The notes under the pieces: generated by a model | What the model was told of the DNA's origin: nothing | The model's input: only the letters and a program-made list of their open reading frames with translations | The model's database searches: none | DNA from: Clostridia bacterium | GTDB lineage: Bacteria; Bacillota; Clostridia; Oscillospirales; Oscillospiraceae | NCBI GenBank assembly: GCA_009929315.1 | Contig: SAAS01000002.1 | Location: 186,001-250,000, forward strand | DNA: 64,000 nucleotides | Direction of reading: 5' to 3' | Part shown: positions 24,818 to 33,369 of the stretch, piece by piece | How positions within the stretch are numbered: the stretch's first letter is position 1 | How the letters are laid out: each line of letters opens with the position of its first letter | Position numbers and translations under genes: made by a program

Positions 24818-25924
24818 TTGACAGAATATGACAGTGTAAAATCGGAAAACTCGGCGACTGACGGACATTCGGAATACTACAACTATAAGTTGAGCGTTTC
24901 AAAAAAATATATCCGCATTCTGCTCCTAGCGGCAGCCTTGTTTAATATAATGCTCTTGCTTCCCGATTTGGCACTTATTGATAACACTTCGACTAAAATC
25001 AGCATTACTATAATTCGTTCGGTATATTCGGTTATTCTTTTTATTGTCGGCTTCAGCTCCAACCGGATTAAATCATTCAATACATTTTCTGTCATTATCT
25101 CCTTTCTGGAGATAATAGCTCTTTGGATATTTCTTTATGTTTTCAGCCGTTACGTTCGTCCCAACCTTCTTATTCAGGCGATGGGACTGATGATTTTAAT
25201 AATAGTCTTCTTCCTAATCCCCAATCAATGGAAATACCTGCTTATCATCTCGGTATTAGGTACCGTCATGTTTCTCACCTGCGCATATATCTATGTTGAA
25301 CCGTTTGCCTTATCGGATTTTATTGCAACAGCGGTTTACATTTCGGTAACTGTTTTTCTGTGCGCTCTCTCCGCCAGAAATTCAGAGATACATCAGTCAA
25401 ACGAATTTTCATCGAAGCTGGAGCTGGAGCGTTTAAGCACAACCGATTTTTTAACGCATGCGGCCAACCGTTATAAGCTGGAAGAAACAGCCGCCAGATG
25501 GATAGCCTTTTGCCGTCGGCAGGGCTTGCCCCTCACACTGGTCTTTATTGACGTTGATGATTTAAAGATTGTTAACGACAGGTTCGGGCACTCAATCGGT
25601 GACTGCGTTCTGTACGATTTGGCAAAGCTATTTCAAGCCCAGCTTCGCAGCACGGACATTCTGGCCCGCTGGGGCGGGGATGAGTTTGTTATGCTCCTGC
25701 CAAACGTCACCCTTGAGAACGCAATGGCCTTAACGGAGCGAATTGACATTACCATGAAAGAGCAGACTTTTATCGACGGATTCAATGTTACATGTAGTTT
25801 CGGGGTTGTTGAAATGAACGACAGCACCGATTTTGAGACCTTAATATGTCAGGCGGACAAGCTTATGTACGAAAGAAAAGTGCAGAGCAAAAACAAAGAA
25901 CAGTATGAATTGAATTTGCCTTAA
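24818..25924 (+). CDS. Membrane diguanylate cyclase (GGDEF)
   Basis: A 368-residue protein: about six membrane helices in residues 30-195, then a GGDEF domain from about 210. The active-site motif GGDEF (in RWGGDEFVMLLP) is intact, as are the metal aspartates (FIDVDDL). An RxxD inhibitory site (RSTD) lies exactly five residues before GGDEF, so product inhibition by cyclic di-GMP is expected. No ATG is in frame near the start; TTG at 24818 has AGGTGA 6 bases upstream. Confidence 0.9.
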   Translation: MTEYDSVKSENSATDGHSEYYNYKLSVSKKYIRILLLAAALFNIMLLLPDLALIDNTSTKISITIIRSVYSVILFIVGFSSNRIKSFNTFSVIISFLEIIALWIFLYVFSRYVRPNLLIQAMGLMILIIVFFLIPNQWKYLLIISVLGTVMFLTCAYIYVEPFALSDFIATAVYISVTVFLCALSARNSEIHQSNEFSSKLELERLSTTDFLTHAANRYKLEETAARWIAFCRRQGLPLTLVFIDVDDLKIVNDRFGHSIGDCVLYDLAKLFQAQLRSTDILARWGGDEFVMLLPNVTLENAMALTERIDITMKEQTFIDGFNVTCSFGVVEMNDSTDFETLICQADKLMYERKVQSKNKEQYELNLP

Positions 25925-25927
25925 AAC

Positions 25928-25966
25928 AAAAAAGAAATGCCTCCCGAATCGGGGGCGTTTCTTTTG
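25928..25966. terminator. Bidirectional terminator between the GGDEF and hydrogenase genes
   Basis: AAAAGAAATGCCTCCCGA pairs with TCGGGGGCGTTTCTTTT (two mismatches); T-rich on both strands. Confidence 0.82.
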
Positions 25967-25996
25967 TTCCGCGGCTATTCGGCATAAGGCTGAGTA

Positions 25997-27235
25997 TTAA
26001 AACCGCCGCGTAAATATTTCGGAATGTTCGAGAAGGCTTTCCACAGAATCGATTCCGATGCGTTGAAGAAGTTCAGCGACATAGGGGTTTTCAGGCGGCG
26101 TTTGATAGGGCGACGCTTCTCCGTAAACGTCGACAAGCCGCTTCCCCTCATCCGCTCCGGTAACAGACCTGGGTCCTCCCACACAGCCGCCCACACAGCC
26201 CATACCTTCATAAAAGTTTGCCTGCTGCCCACCCGCCAAAAGACCGTTTATCATTTCCTTGCAGGCCGGAACCCCATGCGCGTGCAATGTGCGTATAGAA
26301 ATTGGCCGCTGCGGATTAAGCCGATTAACAGTATTTTCAACCGCTTGACTGACGCCGCCCGCTCGGGCGTAAATCCTTCCCGCTTTTGAAGAATGATCTT
26401 TTTCACTTTCCTCCATTTCGGAAGGGTCAATCCTAAGCGCGTCAAAAATGTCCTGCACCTCTCTGAAGGTCAGCACGAAGTCCACGGCGCCCGCCAAATC
26501 CTTTTCTCTCGCCTCAGCCTTTTTTGCAAGGCAGGGTCCTATGAAAACAGTTACGGCATCCGGGTGCAGGAGCTTAACCGTTCTCCCGCAGGCTATCATC
26601 GGCGAAACAGAGCCCGGAACATGAGGCATAAGCTCATTGTAAACCTTTCTTATCATTGCAATCCACATCGGACAGCAGCAGCTTGTAAGCTGAAAATCCG
26701 ATTCCGTACGAATATTCTTATCAAATTCAAGCGCTTCCTTCAGCGTTAGAATATCCGCAAAAAGCGCGACCTCGAGCATTCCGTCAAACCCGACTTTTTT
26801 TAATGCGGTACGCAGCTTGCCCGGCGTAACCCCATTTTTAAACTGCCCCAAAAAAGCGGGGGCAATAAGCGCGTAGGCCGGTCCCTTTGCCGAACGAACT
26901 GCTTTGAGCACCGGCAAAATATCTGTTGATTCAATCAGCTTTTTGCTGTCGCACCCGTCAATGCACATAGCGCAGCCGACACACTGCTCCGAATCAATTG
27001 AGATTCCCCCCGCTTCGCTTTCGCGGATAGCCCCGAACGGGCAGCGACCTGCGCAGACCCTCGCCTTTTTCCCGTCGCAGTCACACTTACCCGTTTGAAG
27101 AACCAGCGGGTGTTTCCGTGGATTAAGAAGGCAATCCAGCTGCAAAGGGTCACACTCTATCTCCTCCGTTTTGTAAAAATCGCCTTCGAGAGCAGAGAAA
27201 AACAGTTCATTATATAATTCTTTAAAGGTTTTCAT
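25997..27235 (-). CDS. [FeFe]-hydrogenase-like protein with two ferredoxin clusters
   Basis: A 412-residue protein. Eight cysteines for two 4Fe-4S clusters lie in an N-terminal ferredoxin part (C51, C53, C61, C65; then CVGCAMCIDGC at 85-95). The H-cluster domain follows with variant motifs: TSCCCPMW (184-191; usual TSCCPxW), GPCLAKKAEA (233-242; usual MPCxxKKxE) and EGMGCVGGCVGG (343-354; usual MACxGGCxGG). All four H-cluster cysteines are kept. The triple Cys recalls the monomeric forms often called group B. The ATG at 27235 has GGAGG; the earlier ATG (27250) does not. Maturases (HydEFG) are not in the window. Whether it makes hydrogen or senses it is open. Confidence 0.85.
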   Translation of the reverse strand: MKTFKELYNELFFSALEGDFYKTEEIECDPLQLDCLLNPRKHPLVLQTGKCDCDGKKARVCAGRCPFGAIRESEAGGISIDSEQCVGCAMCIDGCDSKKLIESTDILPVLKAVRSAKGPAYALIAPAFLGQFKNGVTPGKLRTALKKVGFDGMLEVALFADILTLKEALEFDKNIRTESDFQLTSCCCPMWIAMIRKVYNELMPHVPGSVSPMIACGRTVKLLHPDAVTVFIGPCLAKKAEAREKDLAGAVDFVLTFREVQDIFDALRIDPSEMEESEKDHSSKAGRIYARAGGVSQAVENTVNRLNPQRPISIRTLHAHGVPACKEMINGLLAGGQQANFYEGMGCVGGCVGGPRSVTGADEGKRLVDVYGEASPYQTPPENPYVAELLQRIGIDSVESLLEHSEIFTRRF

Positions 27236-27470
27236 TTGTTCCTCCCGCATTCAATCTTTAATATTTTTACAGCAATCGGCAGACTCTTGTATACAGTTTA
27301 ACATATTTTAGTTTGTGTTCAAAGCACTGTTACAAAAACCCGACAAAAATTCAATAATAAATTTGCTTTAATTATACCTTATGATATAATTAATATAAGC
27401 ATATAATCATTTTAGTGTGTCAGATAACACATAGCATTATTTAAATAATTCATCAAAAGGAAGTGACCGA

Positions 27471-29072
27471 ATGGGTGCTATGGCGCTTGCCTCCCTTTTC
27501 ATCGCGTACACGCTGGTGATAATTGCGTTCTATGTTCTGCAGCTGAATCCCAGGGAAAAGCTCAACAGACTTGCCGCGTTAGTATATTTAAGCTTCGCGG
27601 TATGGTCTTTTTGCTATACGCTTGTATTCTACGCTAAGGATGAGCAAACAGCTATGCTGTGGCACAGAATAGGCTCTTTCGGCTGGGCAATGTTTTGTCC
27701 TTTCGCCACGCATTTTTATCTGGTTCTTTCGGAAAAGGCAAAAAAGCTAAAAGGCATCCTTCTATATATCGTCGTATATTCTATTCCTGCGGCGATTATA
27801 GTCAATGCGCTTTTTAATCCCAACGGAACTTCTGTTGCTTCCGGCTTTGTTTCCAGAGCTCCGCAAGAGGGCTGGTCATACGTCACCAATATTGGCTCCT
27901 TTTGGTATTGGATTTACCTCGGACATCTCATTTTATTTTTCTCGGTTGCTTTGAAAAGCATGCATTCTTGGGCAAAAAACAGCAAGCGCCGCAGATTAAT
28001 AAGCCAGTCAAAATATGTCCTGCTCCTAAATACGGTAGTGCTTTTAATCGGTGGTTCCGGAGATCTTATACTGCCCCTTTTCATTCCGAACATTCCTCCA
28101 ATTTGCCATTTCGTTTCGTTCATTTGGGGCTTAGGATATCTCTACATAATAAATTCTCTAAAGCTCATGAGTCCAATCGCCGCGGCAACGCCGGATATAA
28201 TTCTCAGAACGGTATTGGACCCTATCCTTGTTCTAAACGGCGATGGAATTATATTTCAATGCAATCAGGCAACTGAGGATATTCTCAAACTTAGTAACCA
28301 ACAGATTGTCGGCAGACCGCTGTCGGACTTCTTTAAAGCAAAGGAATACAATCAGGAACGTCTGCATCGTCTTCTTACCAGCAAGACACTGAGAAACGTA
28401 GTAATTGACCTGGTTGATTCCGAAGGAGATACAAAAAAAACCAGAGCGTCCTTCTCGGTGGCCGAAAACATACTTGACGGAATTGTAGGCATCGTTGTTA
28501 ACATGCACGATGTAACCGCATTGAAAAAGGCCGAGCAAAGACTGAACGAAAGCAATAAAAAATACCTTGAGCTTTCAAGGCAGCTGGAAAAACTTGTTAA
28601 CTATGATGCTCTGACAGGTTTGCCGAACAGACGGCTTCTGATTGAAAAACTCGATATGGCACTTGCCGACTATGAAGTGAGCGGTAAAACCTTTGCGTTG
28701 GTATTTGCGGATATTGACCGATTCAAGGGTGTTAATGACGTTTATGGGCATGATATTGGGGACAAGCTTCTGCAAAGGCTTGCGGAGATTTTCAAGTCAT
28801 GTGTCAGATCGAAAGACTTGGTCACCAGAGTCGGCGGCGATGAGTTTATTTTGTTCCTTTACACAAATGATGAGTTTAATCCCGATGATCTTGGCGATCG
28901 AATCAGAGCTGCCTTTAGCGAGCCAATCATTGTTGACAACTGCTTGTGTGACATCGGTATTTCTCTCGGTATCAGCAAATGTCCGCAGGACGGCAATAAT
29001 CGCGACGACCTCATGCGCATTGCGGATAACCGCATGTACCTCGAAAAAGCCACCCGCACCAGCCACAGGTAA
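27471..29072 (+). CDS. 7TM-PAS-GGDEF membrane protein
   Basis: A 533-residue signalling protein. Residues 1-225 form seven membrane helices of the histidine-kinase-N (7TM) sensor type; a PAS domain follows (DPILVLNGDGIIFQCNQATEDILKL, about 245-355), a short coiled coil (KKAEQRLNESNKKYLELSRQLEKLV) and a GGDEF domain with intact GGDEF (RVGGDEFILFLY) and an RxxD inhibitory site (RSKD) five residues before it. It should make cyclic di-GMP in response to a membrane or PAS signal. Ribosome site AAGGAAGTG before ATG. It is divergent from the hydrogenase-like gene. Confidence 0.9.
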   Translation: MGAMALASLFIAYTLVIIAFYVLQLNPREKLNRLAALVYLSFAVWSFCYTLVFYAKDEQTAMLWHRIGSFGWAMFCPFATHFYLVLSEKAKKLKGILLYIVVYSIPAAIIVNALFNPNGTSVASGFVSRAPQEGWSYVTNIGSFWYWIYLGHLILFFSVALKSMHSWAKNSKRRRLISQSKYVLLLNTVVLLIGGSGDLILPLFIPNIPPICHFVSFIWGLGYLYIINSLKLMSPIAAATPDIILRTVLDPILVLNGDGIIFQCNQATEDILKLSNQQIVGRPLSDFFKAKEYNQERLHRLLTSKTLRNVVIDLVDSEGDTKKTRASFSVAENILDGIVGIVVNMHDVTALKKAEQRLNESNKKYLELSRQLEKLVNYDALTGLPNRRLLIEKLDMALADYEVSGKTFALVFADIDRFKGVNDVYGHDIGDKLLQRLAEIFKSCVRSKDLVTRVGGDEFILFLYTNDEFNPDDLGDRIRAAFSEPIIVDNCLCDIGISLGISKCPQDGNNRDDLMRIADNRMYLEKATRTSHR

Positions 29073-29135
29073 GCTCAAACGCATACAACGATTTTTTCGA
29101 TTTCGTGCTTACCGTGAAATTTGTAAAACAGAAAA

Positions 29136-29165
29136 AAACCGCCTTTCAAAGGCGGTTTTCTTTCT
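29136..29165. terminator. Bidirectional terminator between the GGDEF and CDGSH genes
   Basis: AAAACCGCCTTT / AAAGGCGGTTTT with a 1-base centre; T tracts on both sides. Confidence 0.87.
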
Positions 29166-29607
29166 ATCTCTTTGCTCTGTGAGAGCCGTCGCAAAAAGGA
29201 GGGTTCTGCGTGCATCCACAGGAGCAAAGCGCAATCCTGGAACCCTCGTATATCGGAGTTCCGTCCGAGCAGACAAGCAGCGTTGCCCCCTCGACAAGGT
29301 AGGGTCCGTTTTTTATGACCTTAACTTTGACAGCACTCGAAACATTATTAATATTGTCGATTGAGCCGACGCCTGCCGCCATCTCAGGGTTAACACTCGA
29401 GCCCTCGGGCAAGGAATATCGGAGCGCGCCTGAAGGGCATTGGTCAATACAGCGGATAATCTCCTCCGGCGCCGCCGCGTTGACGTCGACCCATGGGCGT
29501 CTGGTGGCGCAGAAAACCTCAGGCAGCAGTCGCAGGCATGTTCCCGGGTGCGCGCACTGCTCAGGATACCAATAAACAATTATGTCCTCGTTTTTATACT
29601 CTTTCAT
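29164..29607 (-). CDS. Ferredoxin-like (Fer4_19) plus CDGSH iron-sulfur protein
   Basis: A 147-residue fusion. The N-terminal part (residues 1-65) has the spacing CAHPGTCLRLLPEVF..CIDQCPSGAL of the divergent YjdI-type mono-cluster ferredoxins. The C-terminal part (about 90-147) is a CDGSH domain with CSCGCTQNPPFCDGSH, whose 3 Cys-1 His bind a 2Fe-2S cluster. The two domains are often found together in bacteria and are thought to act in redox or iron-sulfur transfer; the partner is unknown. The stop codon overlaps the terminator stem. Confidence 0.88.
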   Translation of the reverse strand: MKEYKNEDIIVYWYPEQCAHPGTCLRLLPEVFCATRRPWVDVNAAAPEEIIRCIDQCPSGALRYSLPEGSSVNPEMAAGVGSIDNINNVSSAVKVKVIKNGPYLVEGATLLVCSDGTPIYEGSRIALCSCGCTQNPPFCDGSHRAKR

Positions 29608-29810
29608 AAACTAGCTTTCCGTTCAATTTTTATCGGTCGCCTAACTTGATATCCGGCGTTTCCAAGTAAGACTTTACCACACAGCTGTGATGTTTTCAAT
29701 CGCCGTCGCTTAAACACCCAAAAAAACAGAGAAAATCTTCCGCAGCTGTTTAAAATTGTATATAACTATGTTACACTTTTCTAAATTCAAGCGACAGAGG
29801 TGAACGCAGC

Positions 29811-30728
29811 ATGGAGATAAAAACGGTTTCAATCGTCGGCTTGGGCGCTCTCGGAGTTTTGTTCGGACAGCGCCTGTCCGAAAATATGCCGAAGGAAAAC
29901 CTTAGGATTATTGCCGACAGCGAGCGAATCGCAAAATATTGCAGAGAGAATATTTTCTGTAACGGCGTACCTTGCAGTTTTAATTACGTGACGCCCGAGG
30001 AACCCGCCTCACCCAGTGATCTAATCATTTTCGCCGTTAAATACAACGATTTGCCTGCGGCGATTAGAGCGGCAGAGAACCATGTCGGCAAGGAGACCAC
30101 CATTCTTTCTCTTCTAAACGGTATCAGCAGTGAAGAGCTTATCGGCAAGGCCTTCGGCAGCGAAAAGGTTCTTTACAGCGTGGCTCAGGGTATGGATGCC
30201 GTTAAGGTAGGCAACAGCTTAAACTATAAAAACATGGGGATGATTTGCTTCGGCACGGACCGAGAGGGCAAAAACAAAGCAAGAGCCGACGCAGTTAAGA
30301 GTTTTTTTGTAAAGACTAATGTCCCCCATGAGCTGGTTTTTGATATGTACACAAGACTTTGGGGGAAATTCATGCTTAATGTCGGCGTCAATCAGACTGT
30401 AGCCGTTTTTGAGGGTGATTATGGTGACATCCAAAAGCTGGGAGCCGCAAGGGATACTATGATTGCCGCCATGCGTGAGGTTATCATTTTATCAAAAGCA
30501 GAAAACGTCAATTTATCACAGACCGACCTTGACTATTGGCTGGGTATCTTGGACGGGCTGAATCCGCGCGGCAAGCCCTCAATGCGTCAGGATTTAGAGG
30601 CAAAGCGCTTTTCCGAAGTCGAGCTGTTTTCGGGAACTGTTCTGGCTCTTGGCGAAAAACACGGTCTGAATTTTCCCGTTAATCAAATGCTTTACGATAA
30701 AATCAAGGCTATCGAAAGCTCATTCTAA
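29811..30728 (+). CDS. Ketopantoate reductase-like oxidoreductase (PanE/ApbA family)
   Basis: A 305-residue NADPH-dependent reductase. The nucleotide motif GLGALG is at residues 10-15, the linking segment DLIIFAVKYNDLPAAI around 70-85, LLNGISSEELIG around 100, and the C-terminal helical domain has WGKFMLNVGVNQTVAVF with the catalytic Lys and Asn, and PRGKPSMRQDLEAKRFSEVELFSG with the conserved Ser and Glu. It could be the pantothenate-pathway PanE, but no panB or panC lies nearby and paralogues acting on other 2-keto acids are common. Confidence 0.88.
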   Translation: MEIKTVSIVGLGALGVLFGQRLSENMPKENLRIIADSERIAKYCRENIFCNGVPCSFNYVTPEEPASPSDLIIFAVKYNDLPAAIRAAENHVGKETTILSLLNGISSEELIGKAFGSEKVLYSVAQGMDAVKVGNSLNYKNMGMICFGTDREGKNKARADAVKSFFVKTNVPHELVFDMYTRLWGKFMLNVGVNQTVAVFEGDYGDIQKLGAARDTMIAAMREVIILSKAENVNLSQTDLDYWLGILDGLNPRGKPSMRQDLEAKRFSEVELFSGTVLALGEKHGLNFPVNQMLYDKIKAIESSF

Positions 30729-30731
30729 AAA

Positions 30732-30768
30732 TAAAGACACCGCCCATTAACGGGCGGTGTCTTTTGCC
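30732..30768. terminator. Terminator after the PanE-like gene
   Basis: AAAGACACCGCCC / GGGCGGTGTCTTT with a 6-base loop; it also serves the convergent MFS gene. Confidence 0.88.
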
Positions 30769-30787
30769 TTTAAATCGGAATTGTCTG

Positions 30788-32860
30788 TCAGCTTTCCACC
30801 GCGGCTGTGTCGTTAGGGCGTTTCCTCTTGTAAAGCAGCAGAACAAGTATCGCCAGTATCGCCGCAACGATTACAGTCAGATAGATTGAGCGATAGCCCT
30901 CGTTAACTGTGCTTTGGTAGACGGTTTCAATTTCACCTGACTTTGCGTCGATTTGCGCGAGATAATCCGTTTTAGCGGTCTCAAAAGCTCCGGGAACAGC
31001 ATCGCTCAGCGCCTGCATTTCGCTCACAAGTGTTTCCATGTCTTTTTTAGCCGCATTCATTCCATCAAGCGCCGCGGTCATTTGAGCCGCTGCCGCGGGC
31101 GGCATACCCCCTTGCGCTGCGGCAGCCGGAGGCATCCCCTGTGCCACGCCCATTCCCCCAGCCTGCATGGCCGCAAGGCTCTTATCAAGCTGCGCAAGCC
31201 CTGTTGAAATTCCCTCAATCCCCGAAGCAAGCCCGCCTTGAATTTTCGCAATTATCGGCGGTGTCATAGCTTCAAACATACTTACTGACATTTCCTTTGT
31301 TATGCCGACAATCGTTGTAACATCGGAGCTTTGGAGCTTTTCAATAATATCGGCAGGCATCTCATAGTCGCTCTCGCCCGAGAAATCAAGCTCCATAGTC
31401 TGCATGGAAGAGAAATCCGGAATCTCCGTCTTACCGAGCATATCTCCCATACTCGGGTTATTTTTCAGCTCCGCAAGCTTATCGGAAATCTCCTGAACAT
31501 AGGGAAGCTCCGGCACATTAACCTGCGTAGGCAATATCGCCATCAAATTTGTCTGAAGTGAAGTTCCCGCGAATGCCAGAAATCCGACCATTATTGCCGG
31601 TGCAATCGAGGTTCCGATTGAGCGAACGAGAGAAAGCGTGGCAAGTCCTGAATTTGCTTCCTTTTCCTCGACATTTTCAAGCATCATGTAGTTTACGGGA
31701 GCGCCGATGGTAAAGCCCATTCCGAATCCCAGAAGCATAAGGCTGATTATTACGCTTGCAAGGCTTGGGTTCACAGCCGCCACCAGAATCAAAAACACGG
31801 CGCCTATTATCGTGATCGAAAAGCCGAGCAGAAGCACGAGCTTTGCCCCTATTTTGTCAATCAGACGACCTGACAGCATTGCCGACACTCCTGAGAGAAG
31901 CCCCAGAATGACTGTGAAATAGCCCCCGTCTCCTGTCGGAATCTTAAGTGAGTTTTCACAGAACTGCGGTATGAAAACTATGCCCATCATCACAAAACCT
32001 GAAACAAACGCGACTGCCAGAGTTGTTACAATTCTCCCGCTCGTGAAGTATTTCAAGTTCATTATCGGGTCTTCCGCACGCTTTTCCACCATAATAAAAA
32101 TCGGCAAAAGCACAACGAAGGCGATTAGAAACGGATAGGCGTTCACGCTGCCGATCGTAGCTGCGAAGTCGAAAAAGTCAATTTGTTTTAATCCGTAAAG
32201 CAGAGAAAGAACCATTGCCACGATGATAAGCGTTCCTAACCCGTCGATTTTTTTAACGGTTTTCTCTCTGTGATTCGGGAGGAAAAATGCTCCGGCCAAT
32301 ATTATGAATATCGAAATCGGAATGTTGATAAAGAATATGTATTGCCAGTTCTGTGTTCCGAAAATATCCAGAATCGCGCTTCCCGCCAGAGAGCCGAAAA
32401 TGTTCGCAATGCCGTATACTCCGCCAACCAGTCCGAGCGCCATTCCGCGCTTCTCCGGAGGAAACGAGGTGCCGAATTCAGCTGTTGCAACCGGGATAAT
32501 TCCGCCGCCGCCGATTGCCTGAACGGCTCTTGCCGCAATAAGCATACCGAAACTGCCTGCATAATGTGAAAGCCCGCATAATAACGAGCCGAGCCCGAAC
32601 AGACTTATGCTGATGATATAGATGACTTTTCTGCCGTATCTGTCGGCAAGCTTTCCCATAACAGGTATGCTCGCGGCGTACGCCAGAGTATAAATTGTTA
32701 TCATCCATATACCTGTTTTCGCGTCTACCATTAAATTGTTCTGAATGATAATTCTGGCGGGGGTCACTATTCCCGTGTCTATGGCGCCCATGAATATGCC
32801 CGCAAGATAGATTACCGAAATCATTGCAAGACTTCGGGTTTTAGCCTTTTTGTTCTCCAC
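30788..32860 (-). CDS. MFS drug efflux pump (DHA2/EmrB-QacA type) with a large outside loop
   Basis: A 690-residue transporter. The first 460 residues resemble 14-helix DHA2 pumps: motif A GKLADRYGRKVIY (residues about 65-77), motif C-like GGVYGIANIFGSLAGSAIL. Between the last two helices it carries an insert of about 210 residues, helical and Met/Ala-rich, with a tandem repeat GMPPAAAAQGGMPPAAAAQ; helix 14 (YLTVIVAAILAILVLLLY) and a basic tail (KRKR) close it. Such inserts would sit outside the membrane. Start is GTG at 32860 with GGAGCGGG 9 bases upstream, 13 bp after the marR remnant, so they form one operon. Likely exports drugs or lipophilic compounds. Confidence 0.9.
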   Translation of the reverse strand: MENKKAKTRSLAMISVIYLAGIFMGAIDTGIVTPARIIIQNNLMVDAKTGIWMITIYTLAYAASIPVMGKLADRYGRKVIYIISISLFGLGSLLCGLSHYAGSFGMLIAARAVQAIGGGGIIPVATAEFGTSFPPEKRGMALGLVGGVYGIANIFGSLAGSAILDIFGTQNWQYIFFINIPISIFIILAGAFFLPNHREKTVKKIDGLGTLIIVAMVLSLLYGLKQIDFFDFAATIGSVNAYPFLIAFVVLLPIFIMVEKRAEDPIMNLKYFTSGRIVTTLAVAFVSGFVMMGIVFIPQFCENSLKIPTGDGGYFTVILGLLSGVSAMLSGRLIDKIGAKLVLLLGFSITIIGAVFLILVAAVNPSLASVIISLMLLGFGMGFTIGAPVNYMMLENVEEKEANSGLATLSLVRSIGTSIAPAIMVGFLAFAGTSLQTNLMAILPTQVNVPELPYVQEISDKLAELKNNPSMGDMLGKTEIPDFSSMQTMELDFSGESDYEMPADIIEKLQSSDVTTIVGITKEMSVSMFEAMTPPIIAKIQGGLASGIEGISTGLAQLDKSLAAMQAGGMGVAQGMPPAAAAQGGMPPAAAAQMTAALDGMNAAKKDMETLVSEMQALSDAVPGAFETAKTDYLAQIDAKSGEIETVYQSTVNEGYRSIYLTVIVAAILAILVLLLYKRKRPNDTAAVES

Positions 32861-32873
32861 TTTGCCCGCTCCT

Positions 32874-33305
32874 TCAAATTATTTTTGTTATGTTTTCCGC
32901 AACCCTGCCAACAGCTTTTTCAAAAGCCGCGACCTCCTCGTCGCTCATTGCGTCAAACATGGCACTTCGCCAATCGACAAGGAGCTCGCTGAGTACCTGC
33001 TTCAAACTCAGCGCCTTATCCGTAAGCGTTATTACCTTTTCACGCTGGTTGTCGTCGTTGATTTTCCGAACTATGAAACCCTTACTCTCAAGCTTTTGTA
33101 AGCTTCAAGCAACCGTCCCCTTGTCCAGCATAAAAAACTTTGCTACCGCCTTTTGATTTGCGTCCTTGTGCCCCATAAGGTACATCAAAATATATTCCTC
33201 GGCAGCATTTATGCCGTAATCCGACAGTTTTCTTGAACAGTAAACCTGACTCCCTCTGACTATGATAGACAAATTGCTCATCAGCATAAAAGCGCCCCGT
33301 TTCAT
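32874..33305 (-). pseudogene. MarR-family regulator interrupted by an in-frame TGA
   Basis: The minus strand encodes a 144-codon MarR-type regulator in a single frame. A first part (33305-33108, ending LDKGTVA) is followed by TGA at 33107-33105, and then, in the same frame, by SLQKLESKGFIVRKINDDNQREKVITLT and a helical C terminus up to TGA at 32876-32874. MarR proteins normally have Arg or Lys at the stop position (GTVAR.L), so one C-to-T change of CGA explains it. The break lies in the winged helix. The frame, promoter, operators and ribosome region are otherwise intact, suggesting a recent loss, a sequencing error or read-through. Start could also be ATG at 33287 or 33281. Confidence 0.85.
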
Positions 33306-33307
33306 TA

Positions 33308-33336
33308 GTTGTTAACGCAACTGTTGTTATCGCAAC
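33308..33336. promoter_or_regulatory. Two tandem MarR-type operator boxes
   Basis: GTTGTTAACGCAAC (33308-33321) and GTTGTTATCGCAAC (33323-33336) are direct repeats with a 15-bp period, each an inverted repeat GTTG..CAAC. They cover the predicted start of the marR-MFS transcript and end 2 bp before the ATG codon. Confidence 0.68.
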
Positions 33337-33340
33337 TGTC

Positions 33341-33369
33341 ATTGTAGAGTTCTTTCGGCCAAATGTCAA
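33341..33369 (-). promoter_or_regulatory. Promoter of the marR-MFS operon
   Basis: Minus strand TTGACA (33369-33364), 17-bp spacer, TACAAT (33346-33341). Confidence 0.8.

Noticed and set aside
31093-31149. Tandem repeat in the MFS gene as a CRISPR-like array
   Set aside because: Only two in-frame copies inside a coding region; no spacers or regular array.
33105-33107. UGA read as tryptophan (alternative code)
   Set aside because: Many genes in the window end in TGA (for example at 407, 1175, 3203, 52667) and tryptophan is coded by TGG; a reassigned UGA is not supported.
32874-33305. Frameshift as the cause of the broken marR gene
   Set aside because: Both halves are in the same frame; only one TGA codon separates them, so it is a nonsense change and not a frameshift.
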